The notes: generated by a model not told the origin, from the letters alone. A stretch of 64,000 nt of DNA from Phaeodactylum tricornutum CCAP 1055/1 (GCF_000150955.2 NC_011669.1:248001-312000), one strand, 5' to 3'. Shown: positions 22,657-34,248, numbered from the stretch's first letter. Translations and numbers: made by a program.

Positions 22657-23983
22657 CTACTCCCAAGACCTTCGGGCCAAGCCTAGCAGGGCACTGCAAC
22701 CGGCCAACACATCGTCTTCATCCACTCTGGAGACCAATGAAGACTTGGTTAGATCCAGAGCAATGTAATGGCGCTTTGTTTCCGAGTGCTCGTCTTCACT
22801 GACAAAGTTGTTTAATGATGACGTTGCAGGAGGTGAAGAACGGTCACAGCGAAGAAGCTTCGGTGTTAGCCGCTGACGTTTGGCATGCTTCTTGACAGGA
22901 GCGGTGCTACCAAGATAATGTGGTTTCAAGTGCACGACGGGCACGATCGAGTCCACATATCTGCTTTCCATGGAGCCAAGATCAGTTTCCAAATGTTGCG
23001 TAACTATCGCGGTATTTATCGCAAGCCCAGCGGATGCGGGACGACGTTTGAGATGCAGAATGTCGTTGAGATCTACAACATCTTCATTGATGTAAGTCGA
23101 TTCCCTTTGACGACCCTTGCCAACTCTTACGAAACTGAAATAGTTCAATTGCCGGCGTAGCGACGCAAAAGAGGAGTGGTTGAAATATCGTGGCAACACT
23201 TTCGCCTCTACTGTCAGTCGATCGTGTACAATAAGACGTCCCAAAACCCTTTTTCCGTCGCTAAGATCTGCAATAAAATAAAATAAGGATACGTGAGAAA
23301 AGCTCTCGGCGTAACTTAGCGGCAAAATGTGGCAAGAACAAATAGTGAAAGCTACTCACACCCAGGAGAAAAGGAAATTACGTCGTCGTTCTCCAGCAGC
23401 ATATCCCGTAGACGTCTGAAGATAGAAGAGGATAGTAGGTGAGACTATATTCGTAATAACTTCAAATTCATAAAGATGAGAAAACTTGTGGTATCTTCCG
23501 TTGTGCCGTGAGGCGACTCGGTTGATGGAGATCCAGGTTATGGGTTTAGGTGATGGATCGCCACGATGGGAAACTCTCTTTTGATGTCCTTCGTCTTTTC
23601 CGTCGACAGCGAACACTTTCCAGCCATGAGCTCACACACATCGACAATACCTTTTGTAAGTCGAAAGCAGTACATTCGGGGAATTGTATCGTCTGGCCTC
23701 GCAACAACCTCGATGTCCACAAATTCCTTCGCTGTAGAAGGCGAATTTTCCCCTTTCTCATTCCCACCATTGGCATCAACGAGAATCACTACAACTCGAC
23801 TCACCTTAAAAATGGGATCGTTTTTTCATCTCCGCCTCCTGATGCTGAGTCTGACAGGGAACTATCTTCGCTCTCTGTAATGCTACGCTTCGATGAAGTA
23901 GTCGTCATGGTCCCTAGTGCTTGCAGATTCTCTATGATTTGTTCGCTTCTCGTTTGTGGGTTTCTCGTTGACCGAGAAGACAT
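22657..23983 (-). CDS. Heat-shock-factor-type DNA-binding protein (5' exons tentative)
   Basis: The last exon (23267-22657) contains LPRYFNHSSFASLRRQLNYF, the helix 2-3 core of the HSF domain. It splices to a 56-nt exon (23415-23360) encoding RLRDMLLENDDVISFSPG, the domain start, through a 92-nt intron 23359-23268 (donor GTGAGT). Upstream, an exon ending at 23565 in the frame ESFPS would supply the usual FPxxL. Further upstream, an exon from the ATG at 23983 to 23805 (MSSRSTRNPQTRSEQIIENL..., donor GTGAGT) looks coding, but I could not join it unambiguously. The tail has basic patches (KKHAKRQR) and an acidic end; no heptad oligomerisation region is obvious. HSF genes are greatly expanded in diatoms. 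Likely a nuclear transcription regulator. Confidence 0.7.
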
Positions 23984-24933
23984 CGCGGCACGGCGTTTGA
24001 TGGCCGGCCATCTGCCAAGCCAATCCAGAAAGCTGCGTCCATGACCATCTGTCGAGAAATATAATTTCCGATGCATGTGCATATACCACGTCGAATTGAC
24101 GTGTTGAAACGAATATATATATAGACGTGCAACTACGACAAATATTAAGAGCCAATGATAACTAGTAAAATATTTCAAAACTTTTTTTAACTACGATCAA
24201 CCAGAAAGAAAACCAAAAGTGACGAACGTTCTCCGACCTCTGCTGGTCCGATTGGATTGCATTCGGACGATTTGCCGTCTGGAATCTCGGCATTCTTTCC
24301 AAAACACGGATCACAACTCAGCGTCCGCGGATAGAGACCCTCTTTATGACCGCATATTTGCGATTAATGCTCGATTGACTGTGAATAGCCTGTAATAGCC
24401 CTGACGAAAAATCGAATTGATAGTGTGAGAAGCAAGTAGACTGCCTGTTCATATATTACGAACCAGCCAATATCTTAAATGTCCCATATTTATTTGATTA
24501 TTCTTTCATGGCGCCATTTTCCAGTCGCCGGCCACCAACCTTCCTTTTTTAAAATCCGATCCGTTCTTCCGAAGAACCACTTTTTTCCCCTTCGCGTTTT
24601 CCTCTCCACGCCTTTCCAATTTCTCGTAGCCAGCCAGCAAGCCAGTGAAAATTAATGACTTTCAAACCGTTTGTAAACAGCTAACAAAACCCAGGAGCTT
24701 GCATTAGCCAGACGAAAAAATAACATTATTGCTTTTATACAGATAATAAGAGATGAACAGAAATAAGAGATGCGTAGTGTTGTCAACATGCCTTTTCCTA
24801 GCGGTTTCTAGGTTTTATAAATGATGTGTATAGACTCAAAATTCACTAGCGATACTTTGCTGCAAGGCCAAAAGTTCTACCATTGTGGCACAGCCGTTGG
24901 AGCATCAGTATTGTTGGGATAAAGTCTTCTTCT
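23984..24933. other. Intergenic region between HSF-type and DUF6824 genes
   Basis: 950 bp of AT-rich sequence. It contains TGACTGTGAA at about 24376 (TTCACAGTCA toward the HSF-type gene), a copy of the recurrent upstream motif. No supported gene. Confidence 0.5.
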
Positions 24934-26322
24934 TTACACCATAAACATAGCAAAATCTTCTTCGGATAGAGACGGAAAGTGCTCGTCACAAAAACTTGTC
25001 CCGTCATTGATATCATCAAGCAAGAGGGATTGCTGTGGCTCTCCGAAACTGGGAGGAGTTATGAAATCGAAGTCCACAACAGTTGGAGGCGATTCTGAAG
25101 ATGACTTCTGGGCAGATGTGGATGTGGTGTTTTTGCCCACGTTACCCCACAAGAAACTTGTGAAGCTAGCAAGTTCATTGCTTGGATGACTCCATGTAGC
25201 TGGCAACGTGGTGGTTGGAGGAGCCTCATAGATTGGTGTGATAGCAATAGCTTTTGACTGTGTCCCGTCATCCCCAAAACAGGAATGGTTGGAATAAATT
25301 CCACTGAAAAAAGCAGTCAGGTGTGGGGGAAGAGCAGCAAACTCGTAATCCATATCCTTCGTTGAGCCGCGTTTGAGAGTATTTGCAATGGGGGATGTGT
25401 AGGCAATGCATTCCTGTTCACTCATCACGTTGTCACTATTGGCATCTTGAGGTTTGTAGCACGCGCCGGGTGTTCCTTCGTACGTGGTGCGCATCGTTGC
25501 GACAACATTGTGGTTCGTGTTCGTGCAAGTGCCTTGATGAGACGTCCGCTCAGTGGGAGATTGTATCTCCATTTGCTTCCCAGTGCTTCCCTCAGAAATA
25601 CTCGCAGTAGTCTCATTCGGCTTGTACGGGGTCTTGCGTGGCGACTTCGCTGGGTACTTCCGCTGTGGAGGAGGTAGAGGAGCACTTATCTTGCTAATAC
25701 CCTTAATTTGAATCCTCGGAGACAGCTTTACCTTTGCTCCTGTAGTCTTTCTTTTCACTAGCTTCGCCTTCGTTTCTTTTCCCGCAATTTTGTTTGAACC
25801 TGATTTCCGCACAGTCGAGCGCTTCGTTCGTTTCGAGTTTGTCGAGACCTTTCCTTCCGTCTGAGGGCAGCTAGCAGCTCGTAGCTCTTTGGGCTTCACG
25901 ACATGAGGACGCTGTGTCATGATTAAACCAGGAGGTCTCTTGTTTTTCTTCTCACGAAGGGCTTGGCAAGTTTTTTCTAAGGCTTTCGACTCGTCAACCT
26001 CGAAGAAATGATTGGGACCAATTCGTTCGACGAAGCGACCGGGAGGATCTTGTTGAGCAACCAATCTCATGACCCTAACGGCAACAACCCCCTTTTCGTT
26101 ACGATAAGCGCTGGCGTAGGCATCTTTTTGCGACCAGACCAACTTGCGGAAGTTTTGGTTGCCCACAAACCCTGCCACTCCGTTGCCTCTTCCCAACAAA
26201 ACATCGGTGCTGGTAAGGTCCTCGATGATCTTGGTACCTGGAGATATCTCACGCACCTTTGTCTTGTTGGTGGCCTTCGTGCGTTGGCCATTCTTGGATT
26301 TTTTCTTCGTCGACGCAGGCAT
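24934..26322 (-). CDS. DUF6824-domain protein, 462 aa
   Basis: Intronless. A Lys-rich start (MPASTKKKSKNGQRTKATNK) looks like a nuclear signal. Residues about 38-130 form the DUF6824 domain: STDVLLGRGNGVAGFVGN, NFRKLVWSQKDAYASAYRN, VAVRVMRLVAQQDPPGRFVER and KALEKTCQALREKK. Residues 140-240 are strongly basic, with many Lys/Arg-Thr/Ser clusters. The last 130 residues are acidic and aromatic (VDFDFITPPSFGEP, LSEEDFAMFMV), reminiscent of an activation region. That architecture supports a nuclear regulator by inference. The only similarity to the gene at 9.4-10.5 kb is in the domain itself. Confidence 0.85.
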   Translation of the reverse strand: MPASTKKKSKNGQRTKATNKTKVREISPGTKIIEDLTSTDVLLGRGNGVAGFVGNQNFRKLVWSQKDAYASAYRNEKGVVAVRVMRLVAQQDPPGRFVERIGPNHFFEVDESKALEKTCQALREKKNKRPPGLIMTQRPHVVKPKELRAASCPQTEGKVSTNSKRTKRSTVRKSGSNKIAGKETKAKLVKRKTTGAKVKLSPRIQIKGISKISAPLPPPQRKYPAKSPRKTPYKPNETTASISEGSTGKQMEIQSPTERTSHQGTCTNTNHNVVATMRTTYEGTPGACYKPQDANSDNVMSEQECIAYTSPIANTLKRGSTKDMDYEFAALPPHLTAFFSGIYSNHSCFGDDGTQSKAIAITPIYEAPPTTTLPATWSHPSNELASFTSFLWGNVGKNTTSTSAQKSSSESPPTVVDFDFITPPSFGEPQQSLLLDDINDGTSFCDEHFPSLSEEDFAMFMV

Positions 26323-27941
26323 TTTGATGAATCGGAGGCGTCCTTTGTTTTATGAGGTACACATTGCAAACGCGAGCACCCTGCGTATTCCAAATGGGAT
26401 GCCCGTCGGACAAACTTCTAAGTACCGGCCAACCCAGAGTACAGCGACGTTTACAATTGCGCTTCGAGTCATCGCTCGTACGAATTCACCTAAGCTCTAC
26501 GTACGGGTAAGCCTCTTAGATAGGTTGGGAACACGGTCACTGGCATGGATGGCGATGACTCAAACGATATTAGTCGTTACAGCATAAATAACATATTTCC
26601 CAATATAATGCAAGCCACTCATGCTGGAACCGTCGGCCCAGAATCAGAATGTATACCAACATACGTAGGAAGTGAACACAAACACACTTTCGGAAGCAGA
26701 TTCGAAATGGCCATTCAGCAGACGCAGAAAGCCCCCTCGGTCATGGCAAGGAGCCAATCATCATCGTTGCGGCAATTATTATCGAAATGGTTTATAATCG
26801 TAAAAAGAACCAGCCTTTAAATCCGAAAGAGAATCCAAGGATGGCTTAAAGTGGATAGCGCCATCCAGAATGTCAGAAAACTAAGAACCGAAGGCGAAAA
26901 CCGCAGACCGGTTTATATTGTTGAGCGCATGCGTCAATTCAATGATAGAACAATAAAGCGTTCCCGGTCACACGACGGAACCAATCATGTCGTCAACGTC
27001 ATTCATGCGCTAGAGAGAAAGACCACAGACAGCTATGCAATTCCAGTGAACATACAAAGAATCATAGCACGATTAGCTATCACTATTTATTATATAGAGC
27101 AATGCCTACTCAGGAAGAAGACAGAAAGTCAAGAAGCGAAACCGGACATAAGATAATTGCTTACATCTAAATTAAGGGAGACGTCGACTTCTTTTTTTCA
27201 TCATATCACATGAGTTTTACTGCTTCTGATGCCATTTACACGATGAGATATAGATATAGGAGAAACGACGACTTATTTATGTCCGTCTTTCCTAAAGCAA
27301 CCTTTCCAGCCGATAATCAAAAATGGGGTGTCACTCTCTTTCTGCCCTACAAATGACGTGACTTTCCGCAAGTCCATCGTAATCTCGGATTGTCGAAAAA
27401 ACTCGAGACATTAGCGATAGTTGTACATAGCCTGAAGAACGGGAATGCCTACTCTGCATCGCAAATCAGGTTTTCCTAGTACCGTGAAGTACGGGAGCCT
27501 TCTTGGTTATCTAGACACAATCAAATGAAATTATGTCAGAGTGAAGCGGAAACGAAAAACATTTGCACAGACAAGCATCCAAGACTTAATCTTTTCATGG
27601 ATTGCGATGCGTTCTTTGCATACGCGCAAAGGACATATACTGGTTAAGTAACTTATCATATACTATACGAACCTTTTTACCAACATTTTCCTCGGCGAAG
27701 TAAAGCCACGGCCTCGCCATTGTGCCGCGACAGTAGCTCCCTCTTTACGGAAGAAGAGGAGCCTGCTGTTTCTATACTTTACATCTCCTGATTCAAAGAG
27801 CGAACGCTTGTAACAACAAGGCTTGACTATGTGCAACGATCTTGGAGAGGGATCTCGCTGCTGTGCATTTTATTCGGCAGTCGGTTTCATTTTCACTGTA
27901 AGTTCCGGCCGCGAGTTTGAAATCTAAAAAAGACGGCCGGC
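26323..27941. other. Long divergent intergenic region
   Basis: 1.6 kb between the second DUF6824 gene (minus) and a small membrane-protein gene (plus). Several frames are open for 80-150 codons, but their composition is unlike the neighbouring genes and some begin with non-ATG codons. No repeat or RNA gene recognised. Confidence 0.5.
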
Positions 27942-28406
27942 ATGGAGCGAGAGCAGCGACCGGATTGGACGATCCAGCCAGACGCGTTGACTGTGAATGA
28001 GGAAAACGATGCTGGAAATCTACAAAGCCCGGAGGTGGTGGGGTACACGTTTTTTGATTCCTGCTCAATGTCTGTGTGTTTTTCAACGGTCTCGTTTTCA
28101 TTGTGAAAGAACTTCTTACATTTGCGTCGTGATCTCAACCATGTGTTTGTGTAAATTTTGCAGTTATGGGTCGGTATAATGATACATACACAGAGCTTTT
28201 TCATTGCGGGTATCGATGATGCCGACAAGGCGCGAGCTTCTGCGTGGGGGGCGACTGGCATGTTTTTGGCAACCTTTGTCGCATCAGTTGGTGGCATCTG
28301 GTATGATTCTCAAAAGAAGGAGCCGTCGATTGAAAGCTATGGAGAGCCAGAATCAGAATACCAGCTTCAGCCGGAATATGTGCCAAACTATGGAACGTCA
28401 GCGTAA
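27942..28406 (+). CDS. Small membrane protein A (two exons)
   Basis: Exon 2 (28164-28406, after the acceptor TTTTGCAG) encodes LWVGIMIHTQSFFIAGIDD, then ARASAWGATGMFLATFVASVGGIWY: two hydrophobic segments joined by an acidic turn, with an acidic Tyr/Glu-rich tail. A plausible exon 1 runs from the ATG at 27942 to 28034 (MEREQRPDWTIQPDALTVNE...). It joins in phase across a 129-nt intron with donor GTGGTG, giving 111 residues. The exon 2 product is clearly related to the minus-strand gene at 32923-33213, sharing WVGI-x4-Q-x-FF-x2-GIDD and SA-x-GA. Function unknown; probably a small integral membrane protein with two spans. The exon 1 choice is tentative. Confidence 0.6.
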
Positions 28407-29171
28407 ATGTCGAGACTGTGAACTCATCAAAAGACATGTGCTCTTTTTTTCGCTCTCTTGTTAACTTACCGTAAGGGCACAAAGCATGCAATAAAGCAAC
28501 CGTGCGATACAACTCGTATGACGCAATTTTTAAAGGCTGCTGTGGAGTATGTACTTGTAACCTTGATCAAATAAGAAATTTCTGTGAAGTCTTGATGAGA
28601 GACGAGCTATTCTCTAGACCTTGTCCAATACAATGGACAATGTAGTCACCAGGTCGACTTTTTGCTGGTCCGGTATGTATACAAGGTATTATGGTCATTG
28701 TCGCAAAGGCAATTTCTGTGCAATAACACTTGAAATCACAGTAGTCAGCGAAAAGCAAGCTACCAGCCAGCAAGCGATGGTGAGTTCACTGCCCTTGATT
28801 GCCCTTGATTTGGCTTTGCTAGAAAATCTAGCGCGCTATCCAGCTCCTCGCTCTTCGTTGAACTGACAGTACTGCTAAAGTAGGCTACATAGTGTGAAGG
28901 GGCCTTCGAAGACTAGAAGACCTCTACTGAGGAGTTGGATCGTTTGCTTAGTCTGTCCATCTTCCGCTTTTTTGAACGAATTTGTCACGGTGTGCGCATC
29001 GGCCGCGAAGGAAGCGGAAAGATCCGCACGGAGACGGAAAAAAGCCACCATGTTGTTACGGCTTTCTTGTCGTCGCTCGGCAAGACGGAAACAAAAACGA
29101 GTACTCAGAGTATTGCCTGTTTTTAGTTTCCATCGTCTCTGTCTTCTCCTCTATAGAAGCAGCAATTAAAA
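28407..29171. other. Intergenic region upstream of the proteasome gene
   Basis: 765 bp between two plus-strand genes. Short open frames here have no recognisable content. The PSMA6 promoter should be in the last few hundred bases. Confidence 0.5.
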
Positions 29172-30023
29172 ATGAGTCGAGACTCGTAAGTAACCTGAGG
29201 AAAGAGAGTGAAAGATGGCCTCACGACAACCTTTCCGACGAACATTCAACAGAGCCAATGTCGAAATAAACTCATTCACTTGCGCGTTGCCTTGCACAGC
29301 AACTATGACCACCATATCTCCATCTTTTCGCCGCAGGGGCGTCTGTATCAGATGGAGTATTGTTTCAAGGCGGCTCAATCAGGTCTGACTGTAGTCGCAG
29401 TCCGCGGCAAGGACTCCGCTTGTGTCGTTACGCAGAAGAAGGTCCCTGACCGACTGATGGATCCCAAATCGGTCACACACATCTTCAGACTTTCCCACAA
29501 AGTCGGCTGCTGTGTTACCGGAACCATGGCAGACTGCAAGGCCTATATTCAACGCGCTCGCTATGAAGCTGGACAATGGTCCTTCGACAACGGCTACTCC
29601 ACGCCCGTGGCGGTTTTGGCCAAGCGCATGGCGGATCTGGCGCAAATCAACACGCAAACGGCTTCGATGCGGCCTTTGGCCGTCATTGCGCTTTTCATTG
29701 GTGTGGATGACGAGAAAGGTCCCGTAGTTTATAAGGTAGACTGTGCCGGGCACTATTTGCCCTTTTTCGCCACCGCTGCGGGACCCAAGGAACAAGAAGC
29801 AATGAACTTTTTGGAAAAACGAGCCAATGATCTAAAAGAGATGGACACGGATCAAACCGTGCGGACGGCGATTACTTGTTTGGGACATGTTTTGGGAAGC
29901 GACTTTCGTGGCAGCGAAATTGAGGTGGCGCAAGTTGTCGGCATCCAAGGAAAGTTTCAGGTATTGTCGGAAGATCAAATTGAAACTCATCTGAACGCCA
30001 TTGCGGACGATGCGGATGCGTAA
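29172..30023 (+). CDS. PSMA6: 20S proteasome subunit alpha type 6 (alpha-1)
   Basis: Exon 1 is only 14 nt (29172-29185, MSRDS). A 114-nt intron (29186-29299, GTAAGT...GCACAG) follows, then exon 2 29300-30023. The product is 245 residues, matching the roughly 246 of animal PSMA6. It opens with NYDHHISIFSPQGRLYQMEY, the proteasome alpha-subunit N-terminal signature that forms the gate. It continues with VAVRGKDSACVVTQKKVPDRL, the family-specific RARYEA, MRPLAVIALFIGVDDEKGP and TAITCLGHVLGSDFRGSEIEV, all close to PSMA6. Alpha subunits have no catalytic Thr and form the outer rings of the 20S core in cytosol and nucleus. The tiny first exon holds the whole region before the signature. Confidence 0.95.
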
Positions 30024-30127
30024 AACCAAAATCTAAGACCTATTGCACTACGTAAAGTCCGAGTCTTCTTCTCGCTCCACAAATCCTAATTCTTTGTAAG
30101 TTTCTGTTTATGTAGTCCTTACACAAT

Positions 30128-31924
30128 TTACTCGATCGGTGGTAGTCCAGTTCGCAGACGCATTCGCTCGGCAATCAAAAAGGCCAGCTCCAAAGCTTGA
30201 GCTCCGTTCAAGCGAGGATCACAAAACGTGTGGTAGCGATCGTTCAGAGTATCCTCAGACACGCCACTAATTCCTCCCGTGCACTCGGTCACATCTTCTC
30301 CGGTCATTTCCAAATGCACGCCACCGGGATGGCTGCCCATTTCGTCGTGCACGTCGAAGAAAGCACGAAGCTCGTCACGGATTGCGTCAAAGTTGCGCGT
30401 CTTGATACCAGAATCGGTCTTGTAAGTATTGCCGTGAACAGGGTCGGAAATCCACAAGACCGACTTGCCCTCACGTTGTACGGCACGGATTAAGGCTGGA
30501 AGATTCTTGCGAACTTTCTCGGCCCCCATGCGGACGACAATCGTCAGACGCCCGGGAATATTTTGGGGATTCATAGTATCGATGATGCGGATGAGTTCTT
30601 CCGGTGTGCACTTGTCCGAAATCTTGACTCCCAGCGGATTTCCAATTCCGCGTACGAATTCCAAGTGGGCACCATCCAATTGACGAGTGCGCTCTCCAAC
30701 CCACAGCATATGGCCTGAGCAATCGTAGTAGCGTCCGGTAGTTGAGTCCTTGCGGGTCAGGGCTTCTTCGTACGGCAGTAAAAGACATTCGTGAGCCGTG
30801 TAAAACTCGGTTTTGGTAAAGGTGGGGCTGCTGGTGTCGACACCAATGGCCTTCATGAAACGGAGCGACTCGTCAACCTTGGTCGCGAACTTTCGGTAGC
30901 TGAGAGAAGGAAATAAAATTTTGCATATCGAGCGGTGAGTTTCTGGATCCAAAACGCGGCATACACATTTGGCTGCAAAGACGGACGTACCGGCTACCCT
31001 CATCCGTCGTCTCAACAAAGTCCAAATTCCAGGCGTGTAGCCTACTCATATCAGCGTATCCTCCGGTTGAAAAGGCACGGAGAATGTTTAATGTCTGCGC
31101 CGATTGGTGGTACGCTTCGACCATATTATTGGGATTGTGGCGACGGGCTTCCGGTGTGAACTCTTCGCGGTTGATGATATCTCCACGGTACGAAGGCAAC
31201 GCCACACCGTCACGGACCTCATCCGGTTCACTGCGAGGCTTGGCAAACTGACCAGCCATGCGACCGACCTTGATGACTGGCATGGCCGAACCAAAGGTTA
31301 ACACCAGAGCCATTTGCAAAAGGACACGGAAACTGTCACGGACGTGATCGACATTAAATTCGTTAAACGCTTCGGCACAGTCGCCGCCCATCAGCAAGAA
31401 GCCTTGCCCCGAACAGGCACGAGCCAACTGCTCGTGCAAGGAACGAACTTCACCCGCAAAGACCAAAGGAGAAAACTTCTTTATGGTGTCGATGGCTTGT
31501 TCCAATTCTTCTTCATCTTCGTAGTTTGGTCCTTGTTGAACTTCTCTTTCTCTCCACGAACGAGGACTCCAGTCGGTATTGCCCCCGGTAGTGGCAGCCG
31601 TCGAAGCGGGCGGTTCCGTCGCCACCGACAACGCCGATTGACGGCGTCTAATGAACAAGAACAACACGAGATCGAAGCACCATGAGTCTTACGCTGGGAA
31701 CAATTGCCAACGATATGTGTCCTTACACGTGAATACAAGATTCGCTTCGACAAATAAAGTTTTGGCGAAAAATGCAAAACCTATCACTATTGCATTCCAA
31801 GGAACAAATCGGTCACAGTCACGGAATATTAGAATCGGATCATAACTTACCCCACTAACGACTGGGGCGTAAAAGCCTCTGACGATGCCAGCAGCAATAG
31901 GGCACTTGCTAATTTCAGCATCAT
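30128..31924 (-). CDS. Class II (plant-type) DAHP synthase, plastid-targeted
   Basis: First enzyme of the shikimate pathway: phosphoenolpyruvate plus erythrose-4-phosphate to DAHP. Three exons: 31924-31851, 31647-30991 and 30899-30128, with introns of 203 and 90 nt (donors GTAAGT and GTACGT). The total is 1,503 nt, 500 residues. Exon 1 is almost exactly the presequence, [20 protein letters not shown], a diatom plastid signal. Class II landmarks include [74 protein letters not shown] and [16 protein letters not shown]. The N-terminal part after the exon 1 junction is variable. The 3' end is only 104 bp from that of PSMA6 (convergent). Confident in class and pathway. Confidence 0.95.
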
Positions 31925-32922
31925 GGTCACGCGAAAGGATACGGTAGGGAGGTACCGACTATAGAGGCGTTGACTGATTGGTGGTGCTGGGCAATCTTTC
32001 GTGAGTTTGGACTGCCAAGTATCTGCGTGAACAGATGTCGTAGATCACCAAACTGCAAGCTTTTTCGAGATGCTTTCGATTGGTCGGGAAAGGACGGCGT
32101 TCCGCAACCAACGATCATTCGGACTCAAACATTCGCTCATAGACCAATCAGAAATCTAAATGAGTAACGATCTGACGAAATCAAACCGCGTTGAAGTTAC
32201 TGCCCAGACGTGTGATACACCACGAATGCCAGACGAACCCTTAACTTTCAATATTAGGATTGTGGCTCACTATCCGTCGAAAGGAGCGGTCGTTGGAAGT
32301 TCATGTAAATGTTAGTCAAATCGATCGACGACCAGACTAACTGTAATGGCGAATTATCTAAAATTGATCAGGAAGTATCACAAAGACCAACAAATTTCCT
32401 CTACTTTAATGCAAGCTACAGACGGCCAGCCATGACTGACGCTTCTACCTACGGTCGACGTCTAGCAAATCGAAAAGGAGTTACCGTTGATCTGCAAACT
32501 GTGATGTTTGTGGAAATGCAATCATCCGTCTGTGTCATATTTGGTACAACTCTTGGACACTAAGTGGTATTGCATGACCTCGGTATAACCTTCATGTGAC
32601 GTTCAATGGATGTGTGAATAGTTTATGTGGTAGCGTTTACCCAATCTGTTACTCTAACAGTAAAGTCAGCATGTAGAAAGGTATGATACAAAGTATTTCT
32701 AGATTTGAGACCCACGATCCCAATTCGTTGCTATGTCCCGTGTTTCAGCCTGCACGATGCTCTAATCGCTATCAAATGTATTCCCAAATTTTGCGCACCC
32801 TTATGATTCTTGCTGACAAAAAGAATTCGAAGAAAATAATGCTGTGAAAGTTGAAAAAGGCTGGAGCTACCCATGCACGATAGGCTTTTGCTGCCACACA
32901 ACAGCATCGGACCGCAGTCGGT
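31925..32922. other. Intergenic region upstream of DAHP synthase
   Basis: About 1 kb between the DAHP synthase start and the 3' end of small membrane protein B. Short open frames only; nothing recognised. Confidence 0.5.
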
Positions 32923-33213
32923 TTAGGTAAACACAGCACCACGACTCAGGGTTTCTGGCAAGTCCGCAACTGCATCATTGTAGTCTCGGTAAGCCGGCAG
33001 TTGACCATAATCACCGCGAGCACCGCCGTCTCTACTTGGACGGTCGCTATGATCGTCCAATCTGCGGCCCTCTTTTATCATGTACATTATTGAAATCAGA
33101 AATGTGAAAAAGAAGGATGCCGCCGCACCGAAAGCACTTCCTTTGGCATTTTCCACGTCGTCTATTCCCCCCACAAAGAATGGCTGTTTAATCAGCAATA
33201 TACCAACCCAAGA
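32923..33213 (-). CDS. Small membrane protein B, last exon (5' exon not found)
   Basis: The exon starts after the acceptor GCAACAG at 33214 and encodes SWVGILLIKQPFFVGGIDDV, then AKGSAFGAAASFFFTFLISIMYMI and a charged, Arg/Asp-rich tail of about 45 residues. It is a paralogue of exon 2 of the gene at 27942-28406, with the acceptor at the equivalent position and the same phase. That supports a conserved intron before the WVGI motif. No in-frame ATG precedes the motif in this exon, so a first exon must lie upstream, probably within 33220-33480; I could not place it. Two hydrophobic segments predicted, function unknown. Confidence 0.6.
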   Translation of the reverse strand, partial: SWVGILLIKQPFFVGGIDDVENAKGSAFGAAASFFFTFLISIMYMIKEGRRLDDHSDRPSRDGGARGDYGQLPAYRDYNDAVADLPETLSRGAVFT

Positions 33214-34248
33214 CTGTTGCAATCAAAGGAACAGAGTCAGATCATAGAACGTGAATAACGTCGGAGAGAAACGGTCGGCCGACGCATAAACTGTAAACAA
33301 GTCATAGCACTCGATAACATCCGCAAAAGCACCTCCGACGCCCAATCAGAATGACGTCCGCGTTGGCAAATTCGAAGACATCGATGTTACATTCAGACGC
33401 TACTCCCTCGCTTCAGCCAATGTGAGATCTCTGGAAGCCCAACAGATCGCTCCATCCACCATCTCCAAGGAGTTTTGACTGGTCTTTGGATGGACAACGT
33501 TGCGTTTCATACGACTGAATCGTCACTCACCATGAACAGAATCCCTACTGCAGAGAAAAAGGCGCAGCCTTGCGATGCGGCGCCGAGATCCGAACACATT
33601 CTGCTATGGTGGAATTGCTTTTGTTTGGAGTGGGTGAGAGGGGTAAAAGTTGAATGCAGGATTAATAGAATTCACTTTTAGCTGGATCACGAGAATCCCT
33701 GGAGTGTCCGTGGAGTGCCTTCTTCTGGTCTCGTTCAAGGTTGGCGCATGCATTTGTTGTTTGACTATGAAGCAGTCACGCTATAGGGTCGCGCTTCCGC
33801 GATCACGCGTGCAAAAATGACCTCAACGGCCAACTCCACGGGATGCTCAAACCACCTTTGAGTAAGGGCTAGGGCTTATTTCACTACCAGCAAAAGCAGG
33901 CAGACCCCCCCCTCTCTACTGTGCCTGTGTTTAGGACGTAAATGTAAGCTAATAAAGCTATGAAGTGTTTAGAATATTTCTACTAACTGTGATGTCTCTT
34001 ACCTTAAAGTTAGAAATAAATACCCTTCATCTCAGTGCTACTGCGCGAGCAAAATAAAATATATCTCTGCTGTCTATAAAACTCGTACCCGAGACGCTCG
34101 ACCGTTTCAGCGATCAGTAACGTCTAGTCCACACGCCAATCACTTTCTGCCACATACCAGTAAGCGAGGTTTAAGAAAAAAGAGTGGCAAAATGCCAATC
34201 TCAGGTGCAAACGGATGACGCGCGCAACCCATGGTTTCCGGGCAATTT
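33214..34248. other. Intergenic region
   Basis: About 1 kb. It should contain the missing first exon and promoter of small membrane protein B, including a GTTTACAGTT copy (minus orientation, 33288-33298). A C9 run lies near 33906. Otherwise nothing seen. Confidence 0.45.

Noticed and set aside
22885-23160. Plus-strand open frame opposite the HSF-type gene
   Set aside because: It lies antisense to a recognisable DNA-binding domain and is a shadow of it.
26851-27156. Open frame of about 100 codons on the plus strand in the long intergenic region
   Set aside because: It begins with GTG, has no recognisable motif and its composition is unlike neighbouring genes.
27942-28406. TMEM50 or MARVEL-family assignment for the small membrane proteins
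   Set aside because: Only general hydrophobic pattern similarity; no diagnostic motif matches.
33900-33915. C-run as a regulatory G-quadruplex
   Set aside because: A single homopolymer run with no second, third and fourth run at suitable spacing.
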